Shown here: positions 1 through 12,238 of the stretch, piece by piece | How the letters are laid out: the number at the start of each line of letters is the position of its first letter | Numbering within the stretch: position 1 is the stretch's first letter | Assembly (NCBI GenBank): GCA_020809705.1 | Contig: CP085826.1 | Location: 992,001 to 1,056,000 of the forward strand | Length of the DNA stretch: 64,000 nt | From: Calonectria ilicicola | Lineage: Eukaryota; Ascomycota; Sordariomycetes; Hypocreales; Nectriaceae | Direction: 5' to 3' | Notes under the pieces: generated by a model | Seen by the model: only the letters and a program-made list of their open reading frames with translations | Databases searched by the model: none | What the model was told of the DNA's origin: nothing | Program-made: the position numbers and the translations under genes

Positions 1-391
1 GTCTCTCGGACAAAACCTTAATGGTTATGTGAGGTTATGTGAGGTTCTGTTAAATTGCCCCTGATCCATTTGTCAGCTTCTCAGTGGGACCGACCAAGCC
101 GAGCGTTAGCGTCAAGGGTGAGTTCCTCCGATCACATAACCGGCTCAAAAATTACTCCACCTCTCCATAACCACTGTATTCCCGAAGCAGCAAGTCGAAA
201 CTAAACCATGCAACGGATTTCGATTGAGCCGCGCTCACTCTTCACCGTAGTTCCATAGCCTCACGATAAGATTCCTAGACTCATTATAAATATGACCTAT
301 TTGGATCCCATACCATCTTTTTTATTGCTTAATTCAGTTGTTAAATCCAATTTCTCACCCCAAGTTCAATCCTAACAATCACTAAATCAAA
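1..391. other. Intergenic, upstream of the NmrA-like gene
   Basis: No gene recognised. The left edge has a direct repeat of 'gttatgtgag' (around 24-43). The stretch just before the start at 392 has the pyrimidine- and A-rich character of an ascomycete promoter/5' leader. Confidence 0.5.
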
Positions 392-1678
392 ATGACGAAA
401 ATCGCCATTGCAGGAGCTAGCAGCGGTATATGACCACCAAATGACTGAGCATCGTTGTTTCTGCTTCTTTTGTGCGCTAACATTGCAATATTAGAACTTG
501 CCAGAGAGATTCTGGATGTTCTAGTCGCTACTGGAAAGCATGAGATTATTGGTTTGATCCGAAAGGTAGTAGTTTGCCACCGCGTCACCATCTGAATTGC
601 ATCTTGAGATTAATTCGGAGACAGGACCCAGCACAATTTCCCTCTCTCCCGGGCGTTAAATGGGTCCAAACGACTTACGAGGACAAAGCGGAACTAGTCG
701 GTTTATTTAAAGGAGTGGAGACCGTTTTGTCCTTCATCGCCGTACATCTCGACCCCTGTAATGAGACGCAAAAGCGCCTGATCGACGCCGCTGTTGAAGC
801 TGGTGTTAAGCGCTTTGCGCCATCCGAATGGGCGACGTAAGCAGACCTTTTTTCTATTTTTTTTTTAAAAAAAAATCTTCCTGATAAGGTAATATTGAAT
901 GGAAATTAATCAGAGTATAGAGGTGTCAAATTGGAGTCGTCACTTGATGTAATCCCATGGTACGCAGGTAAAGTTGAGGTTAGCCAATACTTGGAAAGTC
1001 TCAACAAGGAGAAAAAGGTAATTTTGATCCTCTACTTTTCCAGTCTGATAAACTACTAAATCTGCTTAAAAGGTCATTCAGTATACCCGATTTCAGCCTG
1101 GATTCTTTCTCAACTACCTCGGCCACCCGCACAAAGTATCAAAACATATTTCCACCCTACCATTTCTGATGAATTTTGAGAACGGGAGAGCCATCGTAGA
1201 AGAAGGATCCCTTGATGATTATAACGTTTACACAACTGTAGCTGATATTGGGAATGTGGTTGCACGCGCTATCGAGTACGAAGGGGAATGGCCAACGGTC
1301 GGAGGAATCCGTGGAAGCCCAGTGACAGTTCGGGAACTCCTGCGCATTGGAGAATCCATTCGAGGTCTGTGTTTGCTTTTACAAGAGACTAAAGGAATGC
1401 GCGCTAACTTATTAGCAGGCAAGCCTTTCGCGATTGATTGGCTCAAGATGGAAGACCTCGAGAAGGGAGAGCTCAAGACTGAAAATTATACCCGACTAGA
1501 GTTGCCTTCGATTCCAGATGATCAAGTTGAGGCATTCTCGAAAATGACTACCAGAGGAGTTTTAATTGGCATGAGTCGCGGTCTCTGGAATGTTTCGGAT
1601 GAGTGGAATCAGATCCTGCCGCATTACAAATTTACTCAAATTGAAGAATTCCTTCGTGGGTTGTGGGTGGACAACTGA
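392..1678 (+). CDS. NmrA-like / isoflavone-reductase-like NAD(P)-binding protein
   Basis: Six exons (392-425, 495-565, 625-836, 921-1017, 1073-1364, 1419-1678) sum to 966 nt, encoding 321 aa. The N-terminus MTKIAIAGAS is the first strand and start of the glycine-rich dinucleotide loop of a Rossmann fold. It is followed by an 'IIGLIRK' second strand, 'VLSFIAVH' and 'VKRFAPSEWAT', the last being a hallmark of fungal NmrA/phenylcoumaran-reductase-type atypical SDRs. These are known as NAD(P)(H)-dependent reductases or redox sensors; the substrate cannot be inferred here. The intron 1365-1418 is 54 nt and in frame, so it could be retained, but it has a clear GCTAAC branch site. The first splice turns the usual Gly of the loop into Glu (S-S-E-L-A), so the exact first junction is less certain than the rest. 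Confidence 0.8.
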
Positions 1679-2414
1679 GTATTTAGAATAACTATGAACG
1701 TGTGTTTTATTTGAATCCAATTTAAGATGTCCTAATTCTGGTCTCATTAAATTTGTTTTCAAGGTGGGAGTATGCAGATTGAGATAAAAACCAAAGCCTT
1801 GCGTGGCAAATGGAGTGGAGATTTCCCACGAAGCTGGTTTCCGTACTGACAACAACCCAAAACATTGAACCTCAGATCGCCAAACCTGTGCAGAGGCTAA
1901 ACGTATGGCCAACCTAGCAATTTAAAGTCTACAAGATCGTCCATATCCTTCAGTCGTCTATCTGTCTAGCCATCCTCAGCTTTTGGCAATTTCTCAAATC
2001 TGGCGAACCTGGCCGCATTGACACAGCCGAGATTTTGGGTTGGGGGCCAAAAAAAATAAGAGCTTACCAATTGAGGTTAAAACCAAGTTTGTTGCCTGCA
2101 CAAACAACGAGCGTTCTATCAGCAGTTTCATTGGTCAACAAGAGGTGACGGAAGAAGAGATAATGCAGTTGGTCAAGACGTGGAGCCACCCATGGCATAG
2201 TCTTTCAGCCATGGCGCTTAGTAGTTACAATACGAAACAGGTTCTTCTCAAATTGGGCAAGCCTACCGTATCTACCCAGCGGAGTTCTTGGGGGCCAAAG
2301 AGCGAGAACCTTCGGAATAAAACCCCCTGAACCAACCAGGCTGCCATCCCCCATTAAAACTAAGTGAGCGAAAATACCGCCCTCATTTATACAGAGCTCC
2401 CTCAAAGATATGCA
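1679..2414. other. Intergenic
   Basis: No convincing gene. A TTG-initiated open stretch (2040-2330) and short open stretches in the other frames end before 2364 and lack an ATG. Upstream exons of the next gene could lie here: an acceptor-like 'tttatacag' ends at about 2397. I could not link one to a donor with confidence. Confidence 0.4.
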
Positions 2415-3877
2415 ATGGCTCCAATTACGCAGTCCAAAATCTGTCTTGATGTGGCTGTCGACCACAGAATCAGGCGATTGTTTAAACCAGTTCCCGATAA
2501 ATTCAATGTCGACAACCCGAAAGAGCCTTCCGGACATGTTTCCCGACTAAAAGCTCGAGGCTATGTCCTTCGACGGTCCGAGGCCGAGATCGAAGTCACT
2601 GCGAAGTTGGCGCATCCAGCAGTTAAAGGTGGCATTGCCATCGCCCTACAGCAGCCGCGAGACAACCATCCTTACGAGAAGGGCCTAAATGCAGTCATTT
2701 TAGATTGCAATACCCTGTTTGCACTATCCGAAATCTTCCAGGCGGTCTCCTGCAAAACAATCGACATTCGGACCGACGTTACCATTATCGACCTGTTGCC
2801 GTACATGGCTGAAAAGGCATTACAGATGGATGATAAAACTTTGAGAGATTCCTTCCAGGTTTCGGCACAGTCTATTTGGGATAAAGAGCCACAGGTATTG
2901 CTCTGTGCGGGACGCATATGGCTACCAAAAAAGGGAAGAGTCGATACTCGCAAGGGCGATGCGTTCAGGTTCGAGACTCTTGGTGTTGGAGAGAAATTCG
3001 GCTCAAGAGTTAGATATCCTGTAAAGACACAGCGTATCCGCGAAGAGGGTGGACGCGTTACTATCAACAGAGTCAATGGCTTTCACCCTAGTCATGCGAT
3101 GAATTACAACCCACACGTTAGTCTGTTAAGACAACTCCTGATATTGACGGGAGCGGAAACCTGCGGCATGTTGAGAGACGACTGGAACAACAAGGAATGG
3201 ATGGATGATTTGAGGGAGCGCTGTAAATATATGACCGAGTCATTATCAGGTAAGGCAAGTTATGTCATTTCGACATGTTCGGGAAGTAACGTGTTCAATC
3301 AGGCTCGCCGTCCAAATCTCCATCACCAGCAAGTCCTAGTTCAAGTTCGAGCAACCGGGGCAAGACCAAATATATACCAGAGTACCAAGAACTATACACT
3401 GATGCTTTACTGGAGATTAAAAAAGCCATCCGACTCATTTTAAAATCAGAGCTAGCTAATTTGCCATCTAAAGACTTCTATGAAATTTTGCTCTCTAGTC
3501 GGCTAAGCGAAATTTGCAACGACGCGAGTCTCATTCTGCGCCAAATGTTCCATCTGGAGCGCAGAGGCTGGCCCGCCTCGGTAGCATGGAAGAATGAGGC
3601 TGCGCTCGCGGACACCGAGGCAGAAACGTTGGATTTCGCTAAAGCTCTACTCGAATTTACAAAGCAGGGAAACGACACGAAGTTCGCAAAGATCATTCGC
3701 GAGACTTCAAAGCGTATTCTCAAACGTGTGAAGGACGAAGGGCCTGGCTATAAATTTGATCTGAGCGAGATTTGCAATGACTTTCTCCTACTGGCTGTGG
3801 AGGTTGAAACACTGTTATTAGATCTACTTGAGGACCTGTCCACCATGATGGGTACTTTGACTTTGGGGACTTTGTGA
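2415..3877 (+). CDS. Conserved-looking fungal protein of unknown function
   Basis: Two exons, 2415-3249 and 3303-3877, join across a 53-nt GT-AG intron and give 469 aa (1410 nt). The splice removes the stop of the first open frame and runs smoothly into the second, which strongly supports one gene. The start is the first in-frame ATG, because a stop lies upstream at 2361-2363; an upstream exon is possible. The first ~285 residues are globular, with motifs such as 'GHVSRLKARGY', 'AHPAVKGGIA' and 'FHPSHAMNYNP'. Next comes a Ser/Pro-rich linker just after the splice site, then a helical, charged C-terminal region rich in Leu/Glu. No signal peptide, membrane segment or catalytic motif is apparent. 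I do not recognise the family. Confidence 0.65.
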
Positions 3878-5031
3878 GGACAAAGATTATGCATAACGAG
3901 AGCGAAGGCTGGCCCTTGGTATTTGATTTTCTGGAAACGTTTTAAGGACTCTTCAATGATCAACATTGTCTGTTCATTTGTGGTTGTATCTTCTGATAGG
4001 TCGTTTTAGTTCACTCTTCCGATCCATATAGTGTCTTTATTGGTAACTTCATACTTGTCCTTGACATGAATCGCATTTGGGTCGAGCTATATGTTTGTCT
4101 TTCTGTAATGAAAAAAATGGAATCTCGTCTTTCATTTTCCATGCACCCTCAATACCTGTTTTGTCAACTGCGCATGCCATACCAAGTCGCTATGTCATTT
4201 CTACCCATGTAGCTTGACCACCAGCATAGTCCTGTTTTTCTCGTCATTGTTTTTGTATCTTACAACTGCATCTTTTGTGGTTGCAAGTGCAGAATTTGGA
4301 AGCACATTTGTCGTATACCGGCTCGTGACCCTTGCTGTGGCTGTCACTATTGGGCACTAAGGGCGGTTCGGGCTTTACAGTCTTAACAGCGAAGCTTTGC
4401 AGAGCCATTATTCCGATACATCATATCTGCTACACGCACTTGTGAAATTGCTTGTTTTCTGGAATAGGCGAGAAACCAATATCTTTAATGGATTGAATAT
4501 CTTTACAAAACTGAATTGGATAAAGAGGTATTCTGCAGTAGCCCGGTACTTATCTTCAGTAACAATATTGGTGGAACAGAATCTAGAGTGTATGATGCAC
4601 AGACAGAATTATACAATGTCAGCTTCTAAAAAGCAAGTGTGTTGCATAATTCACATTGCAGTGGGGTGCGCTAACTTGTGCTGGTCTCTTACGGCTTCAT
4701 CTTAGTTTTCGCTTAAAATCGATAGTTTGTGAGTCGGGCATGACAGCCCCTGGCTTTATCCCGTCTCTGCCCTGTCCAGCGCGTCTATTCTCACTGTCAC
4801 TACCGTGCTTCCTATTTGCATTGTCATATTTGGGGTTCACCGCTTACTCGAGCATGCACATGGGAGCGGTGAGGTTGGGGCTTCAGCTCGTTGCGGCTGA
4901 AACCAAGGGTTTGTCGCTCAGTATCTGACGCCGGCAAACCCGATGATACAGTCAGTTTTCACTTGTATATAAGAAGGAAGCAATCTCTGCAAGAAAATTA
5001 ATTTTATCCGTCTCATTCATCAAATCACATC
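3878..5031. other. Intergenic with a TATA box before the next gene
   Basis: About 1.15 kb of AT-rich DNA. Short open stretches at 4397-4928 show no protein-like composition. A TATATAAG at 4966-4973 lies about 60 nt before the ATG at 5032 and is the likely TATA box of the DUF2235 gene. Confidence 0.5.
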
Positions 5032-6677
5032 ATGCCTCCGTAGGATAAATTCTTTTTCTCTAGCGCTGCTCCAGCTGCCCGGCCTAAGAGGATTGTCATA
5101 TGCGGTGATGGTACATGGCAGTCTGCTACTTCCACCGACCCAAAGCATGGATGTTCTTCCAATGTTGCCCGCATTAGTCGTGTCTTAGCAAGTGCTGGGT
5201 TGGATGAAGACAAAAAAGAATGGCAGCAGGTGGTCTACTATGATGCTGGTGTTGGAACTGGCGATATTACTGATTTTGAAGCCAACCGACAGGGTATGGA
5301 AAAAGATTCTCGGATTTAAATCGATCTGGCATTGACACTGCATCTCTAGGTTGTGAGGGATTTGGCTTACTGAAAATGTTCTAGAGGCGTACAACTTCAT
5401 CGCTAGCAACTATAGCCCTGGAGACAAACTCTATTTCTTCGGATTTTCGCGAGGTGCCTTCACAGTGCGATCCGCTGCTGGTCTTGTTCAAGACATTGGG
5501 GTCATCCATGCTTATCTGATGCCTGAGCTTCTCAAACAATATGGCAATTACATTCGAGGGAAAGATTTTTCGAAACCCTTTGTGGAGACACCTCACTGGT
5601 CGAAGTTCACAGCCAACAACCCAAACCCATACATCTCCACAGCGAAGGAGGTGGTAATCCAAGTTATTGGTGTCTGGGATACAGTTGGTGCTCTTGGTCT
5701 CCCAGACGCAGGCCATTACATCAAATGGAATAACTCTGGAAGCCGCCAAGCGTATCAATATCACAATACCGGTCTTAGTGCGAGTGAGTTGATCTTTTAG
5801 GATATATTCGCCTGCCATGAATGCTAACTTTATTAAAACTGCAGGTGTTAAATATGCTTACCAAGCCCTCGCCCTTGATGAATGCCGCGAGGCATTTTCT
5901 CCATGTCTATGGTCTGCCAAGAAGAACAGTGAAGGAAAAGTCGACACAAAGATAGTACAGTGCTGGTTTCCAGGCGCACACATCAACGTGGGAGGCGGCA
6001 ATTCGGATAACGTTGACAAGTCGGGTGAAAGGGAAACCAAGGGGGATCGCGAACAGTTGGCCAGTATCTCATACGCATGGATGCTTGACCGTATTCGGCC
6101 TCATTTGGCGTTGAACGAAGTTGCTTTGGAGACGCAGCTGGCTGAGATTGAAGCAACTCTCAAGAAGACGGCGGCTGAGGGCAGCCCCACAGGTCCTACC
6201 GAAGACTGGACATGGGGTGAGATTTCGGACAGCAACACAATTGGGTACAAGATCATGAGGTCTGCCCAAATCAGAACCCCGGGCGAATACATTCAAGACG
6301 AGGGAAGTATCACATTAGAGCGCGTTCACCCAACCGTTCACTTCCGCCAGCAGTACCACGCTGCGCTGAAACAAACAAAAAAGTCACAAAAAGTCTACCA
6401 CCCTATGGCCATGGAGGGTTGGGAGCGCATCTACGACGAGCACGGCAGAGGAAGGCCTGGCCAGGAACGCAAAGGCTGGAAGTGGGTCAAGTACCAGAAG
6501 GATGCTAAAGGAAAGCTGGTTCTTGATGCCAATAAGAACAAGGTAATCGAGAGGGGGATGTGGGAGTTTGAGATTGGTGAACTGCCCGAGAACAAGAGCA
6601 TTGAGCAGTGGCTAATCAAAAAGTCGTGGAACGTTGAGGGCTACTACAACACCGCGAAGGAAGGTTGGGCAAAATAG
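5032..6677 (+). pseudogene. Tle1-like alpha/beta hydrolase (DUF2235), interrupted near its start
   Basis: The family is the DUF2235/T6SS phospholipase Tle1-like catalytic domain, common in fungi as cytosolic hydrolases of unknown substrate. Visible motifs are IVICGDGTW near the N-terminus, DAGVGTG, the nucleophile elbow GFSRGA (near 5449), VWDTVG with the probable acid, and PGAHINVGGG with the probable His. Introns: 5294-5349 (or to 5357) and 5784-5844, the latter with a GCTAAC branch. The first ATG (5032) has a TATA box, yet codon 4 is TAG (5041-5043) in the same frame as GDGTW, and no ATG precedes GDGTW otherwise. A second problem sits at the first intron. The natural acceptor at 5349 leaves the conserved G-x-G-x-T-E-N-V stretch one base short; using the next AG (5357) restores the frame but removes residues. 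Either the gene is decaying or its 5' end is expressed in an unusual way. Confidence 0.75.
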
Positions 6678-8189
6678 AATATGGAAGATGGCGATTATTT
6701 GTGAAATCGTAGTCAGCTTCGATGAACCTCCAAATCCTCCATCTATGCAGCACTTTGGTTAAGAAGTATGAAGACACGAATGCAATATTTCGAGATATTT
6801 GGCGTATATTTGATGTCAACCTCTTTCAGCACTTGATTTAAACCTCTAGAGTTAGGGTAGATGTGCACATATTTCGCCAGAGTAATATGTTCACTGTGTT
6901 AGGAAACAATCGGAACATGGATGATTCAGAAAAATCCAAACGACATGTTATACTCCATTGGTAGTTATTCTCGCGAAAGAATTAGATATTCCATAAATTC
7001 GTTTCGCAGATCTGGAAAGATGCTGACCGTTGTCTGTATGGCCGAAATGATCCCCACATCCCGCGAAACTGCAGCATGGGCAATCTCGGGGCGAATCCGT
7101 CTTACCATCGCAAGTTGTTCGACCGAAACAGGGGGAGTTAAAATTTTGAGTGCCAAGAAATTTCCTTTAGGCCAAGGAAATTTGAAGGTTGGCTGTCATC
7201 AGATGAGTATTCGCATGGTGTGGGTGGTGTCAGAACAGTGGGTGCCAGAACAGTTCCGAATAAGCTCGCAAGATCTGTCATTTGATGCCATATTCAGGTG
7301 GCAAAACGACTACATACGCGGGCAAGAAGAAAATATCGAAAGATCAACAACAGGGAAAACAGAAAAAGGGTGTCAGTAAGTGTACACCGAACGTGGCAGA
7401 CAAGGGTAATAAGTGTGTCTGCTTCAGGTGGTAAATGCCGGGGAAACTTCTCACAGGAATGTGGGGGATCAGCCCTTCTCCCCTCCCTCCACTTCACCCG
7501 ACAATAACCCACAGCCAAGAAAATGCTAGTCCTCATTTGCAAAATCGTTCCTTCAGCTCGTCGTCTTCTACCCCGAAATCTGCTGATTTTAGTGCTGCAT
7601 AAACCACGGGCTAGTTGGAGATTTGGAGAAGGGCTTCCCCAGCCACTGCCCCGATCAGGGAATTCCCTTCGTCCTCGTGGCCCCCCGGCGCGCTGCGATC
7701 TTCTCTGTCCTAACCACTCAGCCCTCCAATTCGAGCCCATGTGTTTGCGGGGCCCCAGGTGAATGCGGGGAGGCCTGAGCGCGCTAGCAACTCCACAGGG
7801 CGTAGATTCGCAACCCTTTGGCTCCAAAGTTAGCCCGAGCAGTATCGATATGGTGAGCCAATCACGACCAACTTGTCACAAACAACGCCTTATTCGGTCG
7901 AACTGCACCCGAGCCGTCCCGTCCATCGCGTGGTCCGAGGTGGAGGACCGGCCTCAATTGTCGGCATGTTTCGTTGAATGGGGCCCCGTACCCCAGACTT
8001 CAACTTGTTTGTGGAGAGTATGGCAAGTAGTTCGTCGCGTATCTTAAAAGGCTTCTGCTCCCCGCAAAAGACAAAACTCAATGGGTTGCAGATCTTTGTC
8101 TTGTAAGATCCAGAACCTGGGGGATCTTCTCTGAACTTGTCTGTCTGAGCCCTGTACGAGAATAATAAGCTTAACAACGACCTTAAACG
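6678..8189. other. Intergenic, with a GC-rich patch
   Basis: About 1.5 kb. The part from about 7400 to 8050 is clearly more GC-rich than its surroundings, and several overlapping open stretches on both strands there are composition artefacts (no ATG or no protein-like pattern). An ATG-started open stretch at 6921-7379 (152 codons) has no recognisable features. This is presumably the long promoter of the sugar transporter. Confidence 0.4.
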
Positions 8190-9779
8190 ATGTGGGGACG
8201 AAAGAAGCTCAAGACGGACAACGATGTTGCCACCGCTGTTCACTTGACTGTGAGACAGTCGTTTGTGCCAAATTTGTCGGGTAAGGCCCTTAAACTGAGC
8301 CTAGGTAATCACCGAGTCGTCTTGACACAGGACTAACAACTTCTCACAATAGTCACGACCCTCTTCTTCCTCTGGGGTTTCGCCTACGGTCTTCTCGATG
8401 TCCTCAATTCCCACTTCCAGTCCCTGCTTAACCTCAGCGGATCTCAGTCTTCTGGCTTGGCAGCCGCCTACTTCGGTGCCTACTTTATCTGCCCTCCTAC
8501 CCTCTCCGGATGGATCCTTCGAAAGTATGGTTTCCGTACTACCTTTATCACTGGCCTTTCTATTCTAGCTGTTGGATGCCTCCTCTTCTGGCCCTCTGGT
8601 TTGAAAAAGTCCTTTGGTGGATTCTGCGGTTCCATGTTCATTGTCGGATCTGGCCTGTAAGTCAAACCTTCTTCAATTGACACGATATCAACTCCAACTA
8701 ACGTTTTGACGTCTACAGTTCGACTCTCGAGACTGCTGCCAACCCCTTCCTCTCCATCTGCGGTCCTCCAAAGTACTCCGAAGTTCGACTCAACATTGCG
8801 CAAGGTGTTCAAGGCACTGGCTCCTTTGTTGCTCCTCTGCTGGCCTCCCGCGTCTTCTTCGCTTCGACTCTTGACACTGATGCTTCCCTTGCCAATGTTC
8901 AATGGGTATATCTCGGAGTCGCAGGTTTTGTCGGCTGCCTGATCATTGTCTTCTTCTTCATTCCCTTGCCTGAGATTACCGATGCCGACATGGCTCTCCT
9001 CGAGGGTGAGATTGGTGAATACGACCCAGGCCCGCTACGCAAGCAGTACAACCTGTTCCTTGCTGTGTGGTCCCAGTTCTGTTACGTTGGTGCTCAAGTC
9101 GCCCTTGCCAACTACTTCATCAACTATTGCATGGATCACGGCAAGACGAAAGCCCAGGCTTCGGATCTGCTCTCTGTGGCTCAGGGGCTTTACACGGCAA
9201 ACCGATTCATCGCTGCTGGTCTCATGTTGATGCCTGCTTTTAAGCCCCGTCTTATTCTTGCTACCTACCTTTCCCTATGTGCCATATTCATGGCCGCTGC
9301 TATTGGGACCAAGGGAGTTGCCGGTATTGCTGTTTTGATTATCGTGTTTTGCTTCGAGTCAGCCTGTTTTGCTTGCATCTTCGCCACTGGTAAGTTTACT
9401 CCCGTCAGGGTATCATGTACTACCTTGTATCAAGCTAATATGTATTCTAATAGGTCTCCGTGGCCTTGGTCGTCATACCAAGCGTGGAGGATCTTTCCTT
9501 GTGGCCGCCATTTCTGGCGCCACCGTGTTTACTCCCGCAACTGGAGCTGTCATGGATGCCACCAACGCTTCTACGGCTATGGTAATCCCTCTTGTGGGAT
9601 ACATCCTCGCCATGGTGTATCCCGTCTACATGAACGTGTGGAATAAGGAGCTTCTTGATAGCCATCGGGCAACAGACGTTGGGGTCCTGCCTGACGAGCC
9701 AAAGGACATTGAGTTTATGAGCGCGACCCATGATGAGGGCCCTCCTACAAGGAACCAATCGACAGTTCACGTCGAATAA
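8190..9779 (+). CDS. MFS sugar transporter, FucP/glucose-galactose type
   Basis: Four exons (8190-8280, 8353-8656, 8719-9389, 9454-9779) total 1392 nt, 463 aa. This is usual for the FHS subfamily of the major facilitator superfamily (L-fucose:H+ symporter FucP and relatives). The signatures are the first helix 'FFLWGFAYGLLDVLN', the typical 'GSGLSTLETAANPF' stretch across the second splice site, and a C-terminal half with 'FTPATGAVMDATN'. About 12 hydrophobic segments are visible, and the short hydrophilic N-terminus and acidic C-terminal tail are likely cytosolic. It should be a plasma-membrane hexose, fucose or related monosaccharide:proton symporter. All three introns are canonical, and the three-way splice agreement makes the model strong. 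The exact sugar cannot be told from sequence. Confidence 0.88.
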
Positions 9780-10815
9780 GTAGGATGCGTCGTAGTTTTT
9801 AGTAGAATATTTTGGAAATATTAATAGCTTGTCGAATATTTTATCATCAAAAGGCCAATTGATTGCTGAAAAAAGAAATCGCGCCTAAATGTCGTGTGAA
9901 TTTGAACTCCCGATAAGCGGCCAAGAAATTTTTTCAAGGCACTTTGCAAACTGGGCAGTCACGATTACTAGATTAAAATTCTAGGCGCCAAGACGATCGA
10001 CCCAGGGTAATATGTGTATTTGAGAGTAAATCCACGGGACCGTGTGACCCGCAACTCAATGCATGTGTGCCCCTGTAGTCGACGATCCACTGAACAGTTT
10101 GGTGATCGATGCAACAAAGTAATCTAGTCGGGTACTGTAATCTCGTGGTAAAAATACGTCTTGATGAAATCTAAAACATAATTTTGTATCGACTGGGCGC
10201 ATATCGCGCAGTCGGCCCGAGAAGTGAATGCCGTAATGCAACTGTGCTTCGTGGTGAGGGCCAAAAAAAGCCATATCTCGGGCCGGACCACAGGGCAATT
10301 TCGCATTACCACAACCTACGTATCGGCATAATATCTGAAATACCTTTCGCCTAGACTATTAATGTGAGGAAAAATTCTTGGAAAGTTTATCCTTATCGAT
10401 GTTTTCAGCTGTTGCTACCTTGCACTCTGATTTGGTACAATAGTGACCCATGATGACCACCATTTCAGGAGGCCTACCATGAGATTGGTAAGGCAGATCA
10501 CGTTCTAGCCACTCACAGTATAATGCCCAAAATCGAGCATGTCGCAAATGCAACTTATGAATCGTGGGCTGCAGCCATTGGCCTTGGAGTAGGCTCGGTC
10601 GGCGTCCATCAGGGATTGTTGCAAGCACCCTAGATGGAGATTGCATGGCTGCGATAAGAGTATAAATAAATACGATTTCTACCACACCCGACTGCCCATC
10701 AATTTTCCAAGCCAATATTTTTCTCCCGCTGAATATCTAGAGTTTCAGCCTATCGCACGTTGCTCATTCTTATTATTGAATAAATTTCACGTACTGAGTT
10801 GGCTCAAATTTGGAG
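9780..10815. other. Intergenic, promoter of the HBD protein gene
   Basis: No gene seen. A GTATAAATAAAT near 10660 is a plausible TATA element for the small gene starting at 10816, though it is about 150 nt away. Confidence 0.4.
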
Positions 10816-11167
10816 ATGCCTGCTAAGTATTATGCAGTTGCAATCGGGAGTGATGTAGGTGTTTATGACACCTGGGAGTGAGTATTCATGCACATGACAT
10901 TTGACTTGCAAGTGCACTAAGGAGCACTCGAATAGGGAAACAAAGCGCTATGTGGACGGATTCAAGGGTGCAAAGCATAAGAAATTCAACACAAGAGCAG
11001 AGGCAGACGAATTTATAAACATGTACAAAAATAACACCAAAGCTTCATCACAACCGGACACAATGGAAGTGGACATCCCGAGGGTAAAGCCGTTTCGACA
11101 AATATCCATTCATCCAACCAGCGTTGATGCAGAAGAGAATGTTGTGAAAAAGAGGAAAAGGCTCTGA
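10816..11167 (+). CDS. Stand-alone RNase H1 N-terminal (hybrid-binding/viroplasmin-like) domain protein
   Basis: Two exons (10816-10877 and 10936-11167) around a 58-nt intron give 294 nt, 97 aa. The protein begins MPAKYYAVAIGSDVGVYDTW. After the splice it continues with 'DGFKGAKHKKFNTRAEADEF', which is the RNase H1 N-terminal domain (Cauli_VI/viroplasmin family). The aromatic residues, the G-F-K-G-A-x-H-K-x-F core and the A-x-x-F/Y helix are all present. In RNase H1 this domain binds RNA:DNA hybrid or dsRNA. Here no RNase H catalytic domain follows: a linker of about 45 residues ends in KKRKRL (a possible nuclear localisation signal) and a TGA. None of the frames downstream shows an RNase H. 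It may be a nuclear hybrid-binding adaptor or a fragment of a former RNase H1-like gene. Confidence 0.82.
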
Positions 11168-12238
11168 TAAACAGAAGAAAGCCAAGAAAGCCTATAGCGG
11201 AGTGTGCGGTAGAAACGCCGCTTGCTAGAGCGATTTTTAGTTGGGTAAACTATTCCTGAAATGACGGTAGATAATTAAATTGATTCTATACGGATATTTG
11301 ACTGTTATACGTCTTTGGGTTTGTTCACTCTTGGCTTCATCACTCTATCTATCTGATGGTATGTTCGTGCAGTGTTCGCGGTATATTAGGTGTGGCCGGC
11401 GGCTCCGTGACGTCATCAAATTGGTCCGTGGTAAATGCCTCGCGGTTGTCGACGGGTGAAGAATCCACATATTTAATTTGCATCGTGGTGCATTGTTGTT
11501 ACGAGATCAGTGCGAGCGACTCGACTCATCTGTGTCTGGGTGCCAAGCTCGTGACAATTTTGGTCTGGCGTGGCGATTTGGAAGACAGGGGAGTTGTGCC
11601 GATATTAAGCGCAGGGCGATAGTGCTACTGGGGGGAAATAGCGTATTTTTCTAGCAGGGAGGTTGGGAGGGCGGATCCTGTGTTATCGGAGTGTATAAGC
11701 CGAATGGAAAGTTTAGTTATCGCGGTTGAACTTGTGCTCGATCCGAGATGTTGACGGACATGGAGGCTGCAGGGCGGGACGAGGGAAGCGACATCGGCGG
11801 AGGAGGGGCAGCAGAGTGAAGAGGGATGGAATGAGGGGAGCTGGAGGCTGGAATTTTAACGAGTTTAAGGGGCAATTGAACATGAAATAAAACATAGGCT
11901 ATGAGTATATATATACGAATCAATTTTAATCAAGATGGAATGTTAATCACTCGTCTCTCGTTGGTCGTCGCGTGGCCGACCATCACCATCACGACCCAGT
12001 TTCACAAAATTGTTTTTGGTGGTGCGGGGTAAATGAGCATCCACCACCCACGTCTGTGACTAAGGCCCCACCTCACTTCCTAGCACGCGTACCTCGAATC
12101 CTCACTTCACCGGCGGCCGGCGGCGAAGCGCAAAGACGACGACAGCCGAATTGACCATTTTTTATTAAAACACCAGACCCATCTTTCACTCACAGACAGG
12201 ATTCATCACAGCCTACACCACAACACAACACAGCAACA
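11168..12238. other. Intergenic, promoter of pyrroline-5-carboxylate reductase
   Basis: No gene recognised. A CA-rich, pyrimidine-rich leader (about 12175-12238) precedes the start of the next gene, typical of strongly expressed ascomycete genes. Short open stretches (11356-11622, 11713-11923) look like chance. Confidence 0.45.

Noticed and set aside
5287..5380. Clean single-base deletion in the DUF2235 gene as a certain frameshift
   Set aside because: A downstream acceptor (5357) restores the frame at the cost of a few residues, so the frameshift is not proven by sequence alone.
7690..7760. tRNA-like words (ccactcagccctcc...ttcgagccc)
   Set aside because: The arms are not in tRNA order and no acceptor or anticodon stem can be formed on either strand.
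7294..8047. Overlapping long open frames on both strands in the GC-rich patch
   Set aside because: They start at TTG/GTG or lack family features and overlap each other; GC-rich composition alone explains the lack of stops.
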